A stretch of DNA of 64,000 nt from positions 126,001-190,000 of the forward strand of contig JAQFVV010000205.1 of assembly GCA_028023455.1 (NCBI GenBank), read 5' to 3'. The number at the start of each line of letters is the position of its first letter. Positions within the stretch are counted from its first letter, which is position 1. This document shows, piece by piece, positions 33,510 to 46,363 of the stretch. Made by a program: the position numbers and the translations under genes. The stretch comes from Epiperipatus broadwayi. Its lineage: Eukaryota; Onychophora; Udeonychophora; Euonychophora; Peripatidae. The notes under the pieces were generated by a model. That model worked only from the letters and a program-made list of their open reading frames with translations. It was not told the origin of the DNA and made no database searches.

Positions 33510-35680
33510 AACTGAATTATATATATATCTTTGGCAAATCATGGTTTAAAATTAACTGTTTAATACTTATAAAAGTCTAATATTCAATATCATAAGTAAA
33601 ACATTATTATAATCGGATGATTAATTAGTGGGACTATTATAAAAGTTCGATAACTTAAGTTCCCAAATCAGCATTCTACCACCGCACCTAACCATCCTGC
33701 AGACTTTTGTTTCATTGTTGTGTTTATATAACTCAGAATAAACACAGACCTCAAGTACGGTTTAACATTATTCATTTAGCTTATATACATCAGTATTTAC
33801 ATAAATACTACAATCAACTAATATATCGCCCAATAGTTATTCACTATTAAAAATTCCGAGAGGAGAATAATATAATAAATCATCATCGCAAATTTAACTT
33901 CCTTATTGACCTTTGCGTTAAAAAAGAAGTGAAAAGATCGTTATTAAAACAGTATATATCAATTTCAGAATTAAAAAATGATGAGTAGTTTTTTTACCTG
34001 GAAAATAAATAAAGCATATCGCAATGTTCTCACCTGAATTGATTCGAATTTTAAAAAAAAAATTCAAAAGAATGCAATAAAAAAATTTATTAACTTTCCA
34101 TTATTGATTTTTTTTTAAAGAAAGGTTTTTATTACATGGATCTTAAATTCTGAAAGCCAACAGATTAGCATCTGTATACTTGCTTTTAAAAAAAAGTGTC
34201 TAGTTGAGTGCTCTTTTTAGGAATCATTCTGCCAAAAGAGACATTATAAAATCACCTTTTAAAAAAGGTTATTTTTATGCAGAACCATTGAAGAAAATGC
34301 ATTACATAAATATCTCTTTTAGAGCTATTCAAATCCCCTCCTCCCTTTTTTTTAAAAAAGCATTTATTTATAGTTACAAATGTACATTTATAATACCTTC
34401 TAGGTAAAACTTTTAAATTACTATTTTATATTCGTAATTCTTCTAGTTCAAAAAGAGATGTCAAAGTTTAAAATCGGTATTCATTTTCTTTTTAACATTT
34501 ATTAAAGGTAATTGTCTAAAATAAATACGCGTATAAAATCGTTTAATTATTATTTATTTTATAAAATCTTTTACTAATTTAAATTCTGTGATAAAAATAT
34601 CAAGCCTATTTGGTAATCTGTTGAAATTACTTTCATTAAGACATTAGCTAATTCAAGAAATGGCTGTCAGGTGGAGAATCACGTGATATGCCGCCATGGA
34701 AAGAGGATAACAAAAGTAATCCCATAGTTTATTACTCTGGAATTCATAAGAATTTCAAACACAGAAAATGACAGAAATGGTTGCAATATATAAATTTAAA
34801 CTCAAGGGTCTATCACTGCACCATTGTAATTTATAATAATTTGTGATGGGTTATAAATAAATATCTTGAGCAATTCAGTGGTTCCTAATAACTGTCAAAA
34901 AGATCTAGACAATGTCATTGACTGACAACTACACACAATGGTTGTGAAATTCAGTGATAGAGGCTAATTAAATATAGTTGTGAAACACCGCATACTGGTC
35001 TTTATAAAAAGATTAAAATGTTGAATTTTAATAACCATTCATTCTAACACAGAATTTAAAACTGACAACCAATACAGCAGAACCATGACCTTCTCTATAT
35101 TTTGTTTCCAGATTCCCTTACATACATCACATATAATAACTCACATTTTGCTGGAGTGGAATATGTATATTTATTGAACTGCAAGATTAAATACATTTCA
35201 ACATGCACATATATAATGCAGACTATTTTATACTTAACACAAAACCACAACAAAAGAGCTATTATTGATTAATGAGAAAACTTGTTATTGTCAATTAATA
35301 GTAATTGATAGTTTCTTAGCAATATCAAAAGCTGAAAGTTATCTCTGTTTACATGGATATAATTTCCTTATTTCTATTCTTTATTCAGAATAACAATCCA
35401 TGGAAATATTCAGTTAAACATATATGTAGTATGCATGTATAAATTAAGATTATAATATATACATTTTTTAAAAATAATAATAATATAGTTACTTATAATA
35501 AATTGAGGGGACACACTTATATATTTTTATTGAGTGTGTTTTACTTATTCATTCACTGAAAAAAATGAATAAAAAAGTTAATGTATCACATTTTTATTTT
35601 TTAAATAAAATGAGTAGCAAAATATCTGAATTTTATAGCAATTAAATACATCCTGGGTGATGTTCTTTTAAAATAACTTC
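33510..35680. other. AT-rich stretch without a recognised gene
   Basis: No exon or repeat family is recognised. The frame at 34204-34407 has no motif. Confidence 0.4.
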
Positions 35681-35689
35681 TGTCTCTTA

Positions 35690-36010
35690 TAGAAGTGTGA
35701 AAGTAATCTTGTTAACCAAAAATTACAATCTTTCTAATTGTTTTGATGTCTTTAAGTCAGTATAAACTTTAAATATGTTTTTAAATTTTGAAAAACTTTT
35801 AGAACTATACCTAGAAAACATATTTTTATATGGAATGCAGCACATCAAATTTAGAAAGAATAATAAAGAGAAAATAAAATGTACATACTTTCAATCATAA
35901 ACAAAAGAAATTTTATTAATAAATATTATTACAAATATGATGTTCCAAAAACAAACATGGCTGTTGACCTATTGTAAAATTTATTTACAAATTTTAAGTT
36001 TTTTTAATTA
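35690..36010 (-). repeat. Repeat family R-A, copy 3 (inverse orientation)
   Basis: The complement of this stretch matches about 5540-5800 of copy 1, including TTTGATGTGCTGCATTCC, AAAGTATGTACATTTTATTT and CTAAAAGTTTTTCAAAATTT. Non-coding. Confidence 0.5.
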
Positions 36011-36780
36011 GGATTGCCAACAGTAGTCAGAGATTAAGAAAAGGCTGTTTGCAATCATAAAATGTATTAAGATTATGAATTTTGATGTAATTTTGTTTGT
36101 TTATATGTTTTTTTGCATAGTGATAGTGAATAATTAACTCATGTATATTGATACAATGTATTTATAACTTCACTATTTATTAAAAAGATAGAATGTTTTG
36201 TTATCAAAAAACTTAATTATTTGAAATAGGTCAAGGGGTAGCATAAGATATAAACTAGAACAATAAATGAAGCTACAAGTGTGTTTGCAGTTTGCATCAT
36301 TATATGAAGATTTAAAACAAAGTTGCAAACATTTATCATAGGTGTTGCTATAGTATTTTGAGTATATGGAGTTTTAATATAATATTAAAAAAACATTTAT
36401 GATAAAGAATTACACAAAAAGTGTATCCAATTGAAGATTAGTTATTAAAGATGGCAGTAGCTGCAATATATATTATTTTGGAGGTCCTAAGTCTTTATTA
36501 CTTATAATTTTTTATGATAAGGCCATTCAAATACAGCTGATTAGATTTTATCTGTGTATACGTTCGTTTTCTTGTTCTGTTGTAAATCCACACAAAATAC
36601 ATATGTAGGTTTTATTGGGTTATGTAAACGTTAAAAGGGTATGGGCAATATATTTTCTTAAAAGTAAAGAAAAAAAAAAAATATTATAATAAAAGGTGTG
36701 TTATTTTAAGGCTTATATTACATGTGTATGTTTTATTATTTGACTCATAGAATATAGTTCATGAATTTAAACAATTTGAT
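36011..36780. other. AT-rich stretch without a recognised gene
   Basis: Nothing identified. Confidence 0.4.
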
Positions 36781-37090
36781 CCGAGTTTCGCTGTTGGTTG
36801 CATAGAGTTTTCCCCCGTACATTTTCCTCCGGTTTATTGGCCACCCGCCCTGAGTACTGAGCTAGTGGAGGGCCCTATTACTATCGTATTTTTCTCTTCC
36901 AGCATAATACTTATGTAAAAAGTAAGTTTGGCGCTTGGAGTCAATGATTGACGTCCATAAATATGCTGTGAGAGAAATACGAAATTTCTTATCACTATTT
37001 TTTTTGCTTAAAAAGAAAAAAAGGGAAATATAGATATTTTTTTTTATGATAAGAACCAATAAGTATACGGTAAACGAGTACACCCGTTAC
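36781..37090. other. GC-richer block of unknown nature
   Basis: The part around 36785-36890 is GC-rich (TCCGGTTTATTGGCCACCCG) compared with all neighbours. The minus frame at 36862-37083 ends in RISLTAYLWTSIIDSKRQTY and HKYYAGREKYDSNRALH, with no domain I recognise. Could be a transposon remnant. Confidence 0.3.
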
Positions 37091-37099
37091 ATTATATAA

Positions 37100-37260
37100 T
37101 CATCACTTTCAATCACAATCAATCTACTGCAGAAGGTCTTTTCAAGTTTAATCCAGTTTCTTCAATCCATAGCTTATTTTTTTATATTGTGTGAACAAAC
37201 TTGCGTACTTTATCCTCTCATCTCACACATGGTCTCTTTCTAGGTCTTTTACTACATAAA
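37100..37260 (-). mobile_element. RTE-type LINE 3' remnant
   Basis: ATCACTTTCAATCACAATCA, ATCTACTGCAGAAGGTCTTT and TCAAGTTTAATCCAGTTTCT, followed by TCTCACACATGGTCTCTTTC, keep the order of the 3' end of the RTE at 26285. Decayed. Confidence 0.75.
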
Positions 37261-38325
37261 AGTTTGGGAATAAATTTTTGAAGACATATTAGCTCTATTT
37301 ATTATGTGCAATACATTTATACTATTAGCAATTTTTTGTGATCTTATTATTTTTATGCCACCTGGTGTAGTGAGAATAGGAGAAAATTATAGAAAAACAT
37401 GTAAGCATAGATCATGTGATATGTTGTAGGTAAAAAGATATCTTATTGGTTTAATTTTTATACAGTGTACTAAATCATAAAAAAGCTAGCAAATCACTCT
37501 GCAGTAAATTCACTTTATTAAAAACCTTAATTAAGAAATCCAACATCGAAACATACAATAAATAGTTTAACCATCCGAAATCAGGTGTATATATATTTTT
37601 GAAGAGATGTCAATTTCAATCATTGTGTTTAATACATTTTTACTATATTTGCTAATACTACATTAAAAAATTAACCAATCAATCTGCACTATATATGCAT
37701 TTTAGGAATAACTTCCTCCACTAGCTGTTTCAGATATCCCCAACAATTCACACAAATATAAAGCTGATCAACTTACATGAATGCGATAATGATGATCATC
37801 TGTTTAACATGATTTCTTCCATTAACTGGTTTCAAGTACCTCCACCAGTCCACAAAGTATAATGGTTATAAACTTATATTAATGCTGTTAGGATAATCAC
37901 CTGATTAACACAACTTTCCTCATCAACTGTTTCAAAGTACCCCCAACTTCACAGAAGTATAAAGATGATAAACTTAGATTATTGCTATAAGAATGATCAC
38001 CTGATTAACACATACCCATCCTTATATTTATTTTATTTGACTTTAAATTGTATTGGATAACTTATTATTAAAACTTGGAAATCCATATATAACAGAGTGA
38101 CAAAGTATTTTATTGTGTGAGCAATAGCAAAACTGTTTGAGTTTATATTATTAAAATACATCAATAACTTATATTTGTACTAAAAGAACAGTGTTGGTAT
38201 AAAAATTAAAAGAATGAAAGATAACAGACCAATCTGGTTTTAAAATACTATCAATTTTTAAAAAATTTACAAGATGTAATAAAATTTATATATAATGATT
38301 CTGCTTATATACAATGGAGACATGA
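37261..38325. other. AT-rich stretch with weak local repeats
   Basis: The stretch 37690-38015 contains three diverged repeats of about 110 bp (CATTAACTG(G/T)TTCAA(A)GTAC-like, AAAGTATAA, GATGATCAC/CTG and TTAACA motifs). No gene is recognised. Confidence 0.45.
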
Positions 38326-38328
38326 ACT

Positions 38329-38893
38329 CTCCCAAATCAAAATGCTTTAGATTTGCCTATATAATTAAGAAAATAGGTTGAGAGATAAGAGGGTCCCTCT
38401 TGTCTTTATAAAGTCGAATCTTGCATTATGATTTGTAGAGGTCTCTCTTGCTAAAATTAAGCACTCAAGGCACATGTACTGAGGTTTTAGCCTTTTATAA
38501 GTATTACATGGTGACATTGCGCTTTATAAGAATTAATATTTACAACTTCAAATTGATTTAAATATTTCTAAATTTAATATCTGAATATTGACTCATTGTA
38601 AATCAAAAGATTTCGTGAATGTTATTGTTTAACAGAATTAGCAGACTTAATCAGTGAAGAATTTATTAGCTTCATGCTCCCAAATCAAAATGCTTTAAAA
38701 TTGCCTATATAATTAAGAAAATAGATTGAGAGATAAGAGGGTCCCTCTTATCGTTATAAAGTTGAATCTTGTGTTATGATTTGTAAAGGTCTCTCTTGCT
38801 AAAATTAAGCACTCAAGTCATCTTGTACTGAGATTTTAGCCTTATATATTATGTGTTGGCATCACACTTAACAAGAATTAATATTTACAACTT
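38329..38893 (+). repeat. Direct repeat of about 220 bp in two copies
   Basis: Copies at 38329-38548 and 38677-38893 start CTCCCAAATCAAAATGCTTT and share GAGATAAGAGGGTCCCTCTT, TAAAATTAAGCACTCAAG and the end AATTAATATTTACAACTT. GAGGGTCCCTC is palindromic. A shorter relative (GTAGAGGTC...TTGAGGTTTATTGCCTTA) is inserted in the hAT pseudogene at about 57780-57850, so this is a mobile repeat family. Confidence 0.75.
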
Positions 38894-38914
38894 TAACTGT
38901 ACAATGCTTTAATA

Positions 38915-39570
38915 AAAATATAAACAAACAAAAATGTAAATAAACAAATTAAAAATACATTAAAATTCTTCTTTTGATATCATTTCTGAATTTAATATGT
39001 AATATTTTATATAAGAATAAATTTTCTAAGAGTAATGCTAAAAGTTTTACAAAATTTTAGATAACTTAAATAATTAGAGAGATTATAATTTCTTGATAAA
39101 GAGATGAGTTCATTATATTTCTATAACAGAAAAAAAATATTGAAAAAAATCACCTAAAGTGTATTTAGTAGCAAGGAAAGTCAGACATTTCGCTGTTTAC
39201 TTTCTTTTAAAAATAAAAATACTGTAGGAATTAGTTTTTGTTCTTATTCTTGTTTCACTAAATGCATAAGTAAACATACACTCAGTAAAATAAAATAAAC
39301 TTTACCTTAATTTATTATTAACTATATTATTATATTTAATTTTTTTTAAATATTAATTTACATATGCACATTCTATATATAAAAGGTGTCTGTGTTATAT
39401 GTATTTGTGCATGTTGAAAAGATGTGTGCTTCTATTTAGTTCAATAAATAATTAGTATTCTATTCTAATCAATATTTATCAACAAAACACAAGTTATTAT
39501 ATTCTACATATGTCTGAATGAGAGAGGGACTTGTAACAAAATACAGCATATTCTAAAGTTCCATTGTGTA
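38915..39570 (+). repeat. Repeat family R-A, copy 2
   Basis: Matches 5510-6860 in order (AATGTAAATAAACAAA, GTAATGCTAAAAGTTTTA, TTCAATAAATAATTAGTATT, TATTCTATTCTAATCA, TTGTAACAAAATACAG) but lacks the foldback and the SINE nested in copy 1. Non-coding. Confidence 0.6.
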
Positions 39571-39573
39571 TAT

Positions 39574-39717
39574 AGATCACATGATAGCTAACAAGCTTAT
39601 CACCACCAGAAATCTTTAATCTGTTGCCAAGGCAACCTGTATTTTTTTACTTATAGAGATTGCCTTGACAAGACATTAAAGTTTTCTGATGATAAACCTG
39701 ATTGTTATCATGTAATT
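39574..39717. repeat. Foldback FB3, copy 1
   Basis: Arms 39574-39636 and 39659-39717 pair: CTTTAATCTGTTGCCAAGGC on the left against CTTTAATGTCTTGTCAAGGC read from the right, preceded by ACATGATA on both sides. Spacer about 22 bp. Confidence 0.75.
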
Positions 39718-40150
39718 TATATTTGTGAACCATCTAACTTTGGGAAAAATCAGATATATTATCTAATATATATAATGCTATGCCTATTCTTAAGCCTAAA
39801 ATAATAAAAGACATGTTTTTGTTTATCTATTTTGCTTCACAAGAAGCAACTTATTTTTTAATTAATTATCTATATTTTGTTTGAGTACATGTTAATTAGA
39901 TTATTATAATTTTTTTGGAATGTTTATTTTATTTTTAAGACATTCCAAACTCTAAATGTTTGAAAAAAAAAAGCTTGTTTTAATATAGGCTGTAATTAAT
40001 AAAGGTTAAATGATAATAGCCATGTATGGGAATTTAGGTAAGTAAAAAACAACAACTACATACTAAAAGCTTATTATATTTATAAAAAAATTAAATGAGT
40101 TATATTTTAGTAATCTCTGGAAATTCTAAAACTTTAGTTTTAAATGTATG
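39718..40150. other. AT-rich stretch without a recognised gene
   Basis: Nothing identified. Confidence 0.4.
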
Positions 40151-40156
40151 TATGAA

Positions 40157-40970
40157 TCATCATCATCATCAACCATTATCAATTCACTGCATGATGAAGG
40201 TCTCTACAAGTTCAATCCATCTTTTCCTATCTTTAGCTTCTCTTCTCCACATCACCCCTGCACATTTTCTTATTTAATACATCCATCTCACATGTGGTCT
40301 CTTTCTGGGTCTTTTACAATCTCTTGGAATTGAATTTAAAATTTCAATTGTCCATCTATTATCATCTCTTCTAGCAATATGTCCAGCCCAATTCCACTTC
40401 AGTCTTTTAATTTTTTCAATGAGGTCAGTAACACCTGTTTGTTCTCTTACCCATACATTGCATTTTCAATCTCTTCTTGTTACTCCCAACATGCATCTCT
40501 CCATACTTTGAGTGGTCTGAAGTCTCTGTATTGCTCTTCTATTAAGTGTCCAAGTCACAGATCCATAAGTAAGAACTAAAAAAACACATTTATTAAAAAC
40601 CTTCCTTTTCAAACACATAGGTATATTTTCTTTTAGTATCAAGTTATTTCAACCAAAAGCACTCCAACAAAGTTTAATTCTGATTAATTTCATCCATTAT
40701 GTTTCCATCTGTATTAATAATTTGATCAAGGTATTTGTAACTGTTAACTTCTTCTAACTCATCATAATCAATCTTAATTTTCATATTTTGAAAAAAATCT
40801 ATTAAACATTACTTTAGTCTTTTTAACATTTATCTTTAGTCCTACTTTCAGCTGATAACTCCTGCAACACTTCCTGCAGCTCTAAAGCATTATTTGCAAA
40901 AACAACTACATCATCTGCAAAATCTAAATGACTTAAACAATCTCCATTTACTTTCATTCCTTTATACCAA
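40157..40970 (-). pseudogene. RTE-type LINE, 5'-truncated, frameshifted copy
   Basis: About 810 bp, highly similar to 26285-27105 of the intact copy, from the (TGA)n tail (ATCATCATCATCATCAACCA on the plus strand) to the motif C / motif D region (GCATTATTTGCAAAAACAAC). Small deletions and substitutions break the frame, for example near 40500-40510, 40680 and 40845. It ends abruptly inside the reverse transcriptase domain, as expected from 5' truncation. The plus-strand open frames here are shadows. Confidence 0.9.
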
Positions 40971-42005
40971 AATATTTATAAAAGCATGATTAAATAACCT
41001 ATTCTAAAATCCCTATAACAATATGTGAAGTTAAGGGACAAGAAAGAACAACAGAAAATGATATTGGATAAAATTTATTTACTTGCAATACAAATCTGCA
41101 GCTTATAACATTGGATGTAGTTTCTGTAGAAATATACAGTTGATGTTTGAATAACAAAATGCCTTGCTAGAAGTCAAGTAGAAAAGGGTCAAATGCCCTT
41201 CTAATTCATGCATATGTTATTTTACATGCATCTATAAGTCATTGGCATTTTCTTTAATGAATGATAATTCATGAAATTCATCTTGAAGAAGTTAAAAAAA
41301 AATTTATTCCATTATTAAAATAAGCCATTTAATCACAACTATACCAGAATTCATTGAGACAAGTTGTTTATGACTTAGAGGAGTTAAATGAAACTTTCCT
41401 AGAAAATTGTATCACTCTACAAGTTATAGAGACAATTGATTTAGTATAAAAAATACCATTTGGATCCAGTTCATCCATTAAGCTTCACTGATTATAAAAT
41501 CTAGAATAAAAAACTTGCATACAAGAACTTTAAAAAAAAAACTCTCAGAAATAATAAAATTTCATATATATATATATATTTGATATGCATTCATATTTTT
41601 CTTTGTTTATAGCTTTTGGAGATAATAGGTTTACTGGTCAGATAAAACAATTTTAATAATATTTTACTCCTATATTTATGTGTACAAACAGTACCATGTG
41701 TGAATGTATGAATGATGAGAATAAATTTAAGGATCTCATCATTGCATATAAATTAAATGTTTGGGATTATAATATTTTACGTGCTATATTTATCCAGATT
41801 TATTTGAATTTCATAAAAGCTTTAATGTAACATTTTTTTTATAAAATTATTTGTAACATCTTCATGATTGAATATTATAAGTTGTCTAGAGCTGTTTAAA
41901 CTATTAATGCCATTTGTTTATTAATGATATTTATTAGTGATGTAAATAAAATTGGATGATTTTTTATTTAATCAGTTTATATTATTTTATTTATTCACTC
42001 ACTTC
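40971..42005. other. AT-rich stretch without a recognised gene
   Basis: No exon or repeat family is identified; a short TA run lies at about 41561-41580. Confidence 0.4.
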
Positions 42006-42020
42006 AATTCATAGTCACAC

Positions 42021-42132
42021 CATCATCATTATTATTATCATCATCATCATCATCATCATTATCATTATTATCATCATCATCATTATTATCATCATTGTTA
42101 TTTATCATTATTATTATTATTATTATTATTTT
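42021..42132. repeat. ATC/ATT trinucleotide microsatellite
   Basis: Alternating CATCATT and TATTATT units. It could be an orphan RTE tail, but no RTE sequence adjoins it. Confidence 0.95.
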
Positions 42133-42139
42133 AAGCACT

Positions 42140-43530
42140 GAGATCATTAATCATATATTATTTTAATTATATTTGAGATTAATAAAATTACCTTTGACTT
42201 TAAATATACATTATTGCAAAGCTTGTTTTCAATTTATATTTACAAAGAATGTTACAGATCTTATAGTTAGTAATTTCATTCAATAAAATTTAAATAGAAT
42301 ATTAAGAGTCTCAACATGTAAATTCATATTATAGAAAATTGGCACGTAAACCAAAAGGGCATATATCCATGTATTGAATGAAATGAATCCTTCCATAAAA
42401 AATTCATCAACTTTCAAAATCTTTAATTAAAATTTAACTTAAAAAATTCACTTTCAGTTTTTTTTACCAACAGTTGAATTGTTTTTATATATGGCAAACA
42501 ATGAGTTTGACCAATGCATTATTGGTTGATTATAAGAAGTTCAAACAATGCTGAAATCTAATTTATAGTTAAAACTTGAGAATGTTAAAAGCATTTGATG
42601 ATAAAAATATGCTAATGTATTATCTATATTTAAATTAATCACAGTCTGATTAGCAGATAAAAGAGTTCTGGATTTTTCTAGATACTTGTAATACATATAT
42701 ATTAGCTATTACACAAAAATTGTTGTGGCAAGTAAAATAAAACATGTTGTACTTTTAGATGGACTGCATGACCCAGCAATCTCCAGTACTGAAGGTGCCA
42801 AATAGGAATGTAAGTCATTGCCTTATTATTATTATTTTGTATGCCATAAGGTTCAGATTAAGTAAGTGTCTATATTAAATTATATAAGTATAATAGTGTT
42901 AGGCTTAATCTAGTTTAATAGATACTTAAAATACATCTAAAGTCAGATATCACTAGGGAGAAATATAGCAGGATCAAATTAATAATACATTAAGAAATAT
43001 ACCTTTCACTGTATTTCTATGGCTAGTCTATTACTTTGATAAGATGAATTTTTTATAAACTCAATTTATAATTCTAATTGTGCAAACCATAATCAATATA
43101 AAACTCAATCAAAAATATTATAACAAGTGCAGACGGTCAGTTAGTATTCTTAATACAATAGGATTTCAAAATAGCAGGCAAAATAAGCTAAATATGTCTT
43201 ATCTAAGTTTATTAAGTTGAAGATATGAATTATAATATCTTCGCTAAAGAATTATAACATTAAATACAATCACTGTTTTGAGACGTTTGGCACATTATCA
43301 TATATAATAAAATGAAATTTTGAGAAATAAAATAGATAAAAATATAGGCACAACCATTATATAGAATAAAAAAATGATATTAAATTAAAAAATGGCTGTA
43401 ATTATTCTATTTTAGAATAAATAAATTTAAAATTTACAAATATAATCTTAGACAAGATTTACAATAGATTTTATATTTACTTTAGACAAGAAATTAAAGA
43501 GTTAAATTTTGAACATTCATTTTAAGTTAT
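42140..43530. other. AT-rich stretch without a recognised gene
   Basis: Nothing identified. Confidence 0.4.
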
Positions 43531-43541
43531 AAGCTATAGCT

Positions 43542-43766
43542 TTAAACACTAAGGTTTAAAGTAGTTTTAGAGCTCTCTGTGGTGTTTTGAGGAGTTGCTC
43601 CCAACTTCTCAGAAGCTTGTCCATCAGCACTTTTGGATGGTGGAGGGGGGGTAGCAAATATTGATCTCCGAATAGGCAGCATGGATTTAGTTGCGATCTC
43701 CTTGCAGCAGGCAATTGGCAGAAATGTCTTCAATTTCCATGATGATGATGATATGCCATTTTGCAC
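43542..43766 (-). CDS. Candidate terminal coding exon, unknown protein
   Basis: On the minus strand a frame with ordinary, less AT-rich codon use encodes KLKTFLPIACCKEIATKSML, PIRRSIFATPPPPSKSADGQ, ASEKLGATPQNTTESSKTTL and ends NLSV before TAA. The composition stands out from the AT-rich surroundings, and the sequence reads like a low-complexity, Ser/Thr/Pro-rich tail of a real protein. I do not recognise it. The start at 43766 is doubtful because upstream codons (ISSSS) lie in an ATC microsatellite; a splice acceptor such as CTCTAG at about 43780-43785 is possible. It is on the same strand as the stomatin exon 20 kb downstream, but a stop codon here means it cannot be an ordinary upstream exon of that gene. 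It may also be a decayed retrocopy. Confidence 0.35.
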   Translation of the reverse strand: MQNGISSSSWKLKTFLPIACCKEIATKSMLPIRRSIFATPPPPSKSADGQASEKLGATPQNTTESSKTTLNLSV

Positions 43767-43789
43767 ATAAGATGAGACTAGAGATCATC

Positions 43790-45005
43790 ATTTCCTATTC
43801 TGACATATTAAAATTAAAACCGGCATGGAAAAACCAGCGTGGAGTATAGTAGTGACACTTCTTTAATTATAATGTATTTTTTATAATATAAAATCCAGCG
43901 TATTTATACCAGGCTGAGATCAACTCATAATTTTAATAAACGAATTATATTCTGTGAGTAAATTCATTAGCACCTGTGAACTTTGATATTTTTAATTACT
44001 AAAATAACTTCAATCATTTGTTTTACTATCCCCCAAGATTTAGCAGTAGTTCCAGTTGGCTAAATCTTATTTACAAAAAAAATATAATTTTAAGAAAATA
44101 TTATTGTCAAAACCAAAATTTGGACTTCTTCCTCATGCTATACTAAAACAGGTGCATATTATTATTTCTAAAATAAATTTATAAATCGTATGTTAGGATT
44201 ATTTTCTGTATGTTTAAAGACATGAGAGCATTATGTGATAGTTTTGTTATGTTAATCGAATAAGGGTAATATTCTTATTCCATTGGGGATATATCTTTAG
44301 GGATGTATTCTCAATGTTTAAGCCATTGAACCTTGCTAATCTCATGTAAAGAGTTTCATAATTGTATTTATTTTTAATTGACCATATTTTATTTATTATA
44401 ATGAGCTAGTTATAAAGTAAATTTATTAGCAAAATGAATGAATTGAGTATTTTAATTGGAACCGTAATTATTTATTATAAACATAAGTGCTATTGTATTT
44501 TAATTTAATAAGTTTCGTATAGTTAATTATTAGAAAATATTGATTTTATTAGATACTGTATGTTAATAGTGTATCTTGAACTAGTCCTAATCTTAGTAAT
44601 CATTATTTATGTAACTTGATTATAGTTTAGTATAATTATTTCCTAGTTAGCCAGAGAGACTATCTTAGATTTCCATTGTTTATATTTATAGCAATGTATT
44701 ATAATGCTTTTATAATGATAAAAAATAATGTGATCAAATAGAGTTGTTAAATTGCCATTTTCTCAGAAAATACCTTATCTGTTTACAATGACAATCTGTT
44801 TTTTATTCTAATTTTTTTAAAAATTGTATTTTATTAACTTGCATTTACTTTTCATTTTCTGCCTGGCTGAATATTAAATTAAATGTGGAATTATATAATA
44901 AATAGAGAGATCTAAAGGTAGTAGTTTAACAACTGACAAACAGGCTTAAAATGATTGGTGGATTAATATTGTAAAGAAAATATAAACATTTGTTGATTGT
45001 GATTA
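43790..45005. other. AT-rich stretch without a recognised gene
   Basis: Nothing identified. Confidence 0.4.
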
Positions 45006-46072
45006 TTTTAGATCTTTTTTGATGTGCTGAAAACAACATATGGACCTGAGAAATTGTATCATAATCTTATTAAATCCAACAATGGCACTCTCTCATATGA
45101 TGACAAAGATGCCGTGAACAAGTGGAAAGAATATTTTGATCATCTTTTGAATAATGATATACAAATTGAAATGATGTTTAATGATATATCCATTATTCCT
45201 TCTCATTTGGACATGGACAAAATTATCCAACTTAGTGCAGTCAAAACAGCTTAAAAAATGCCAAGACTTTAGATTCTGATGAAATAACTAAAGAAATTTT
45301 AAAATATGATGGTAATATGTTATCTTCAAAAATATTGGCATTTTTTAGAAAGTTTCTGGACTCACAAAGTTGTGCCACCACATTTTAAGTATGGTTTTAT
45401 TATTATAATTTTCAAAAACAAAGAGAATAGGCAAGATAGTAGTAATCATCATGGAATATCATTATCATCCACTAAAGTAAAGTACTTTCAAGAATTTGTT
45501 GAATAGGTTTTGCTTTCAATTTGAGACTCAATGTGGTTTTAGAGAATCATGAATGACTACAGATATAATTTTTTCCACCAGGCAAATGCAAGGAAAGATT
45601 CAGGAACAAAGGAGTGATTTATATATGGCGTTTATTAATCTGGTCAAGGCATTTGATTCTGTTAATAAGATAGGTCTATGGTTTTTTTTGAAATTAGTTG
45701 GTTGTTGACCAAAATTATTCATCTTATATAGCTGCTACATAATGGAAAGAGAGGAAGCATTTTTACTATAGATGGAAAATCTGAGGCATTTGAAATAAAA
45801 ACTGATGGTAAAAAGTGATGTATATATGCATCAACAATTTTCAATTTTTATAATGATGATCTTTGGAATTGTTTATAGATGGCTTAATTAAACAGGAATT
45901 AAGGTATATCATTTTGATGATGGAATTTTCAATTTTGAATTAATTAAAAGCAAAAACAAGAGCTTAATCTTTTTGCAATCTGGATTTGTAGTATGCTTTT
46001 GATTGATTTTGCTAGTTCACAAAAAGGATTTATAGAATGTACCTAATGTCTTGAATGCAACATACAAAGACT

Positions 46073-46363
46073 TTAATATTCCTATTATCTCCTTTTCACT
46101 TTCTTTGCATCTTTCTTCATATATTTTTATATACCAAACTTTTCTATATACTCTCCTCATATACATTTCAATGCAATTTTTATATAATTTCTTCTTTATT
46201 TTTCTTACAGTTTCAACTGTCCTTAAGTCTTCATCAGATTATATCTTTAAATGTTGTAGCTCTGATGAAGACTGCAGGACAGTCGAAACTATAAGGAAAA
46301 TAAAGGAGGAATTATATAAAAATTGCATGGAAGTATATATGAGGAGAGTATATAGAAAAGTTT
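46073..46363. mobile_element. Penelope-type hairpin element with 12-bp target duplication
   Basis: CATACAAAGACT occurs at 46061-46072 and again at 46364-46375, flanking the element. Inside, two arms of about 100 bp (46137-46238 and 46261-46363) are about 90% identical inverted copies around a 22-bp loop. The right arm starts CTGATGAAGACTGCAGGACA, with GACTG/CAGTC pairing and GAAAC after it. The left 64 bp (46073-46136) has no partner arm. The insertion lies in the LINE pseudogene, so it is younger than that LINE. The 46051-46377 open frame is an artefact. Confidence 0.85.
46262..46289 (+). ncRNA. Hammerhead-like core in the Penelope-type hairpin
   Basis: CTGATGA (46262-46268), one unpaired A, a perfect five-pair stem GACTG/CAGTC (46270-46274 and 46280-46284) with loop CAGGA, then GAAAC (46285-46289). 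Penelope-like elements are known to carry hammerhead ribozymes in their terminal repeats. The extra A and the lack of an evident GUH cleavage triplet downstream make activity doubtful here. Confidence 0.35.

Noticed and set aside
42021-42132. RTE tail at the ATC/ATT microsatellite
   Set aside because: No RTE coding sequence adjoins either side, so it is called a simple repeat.
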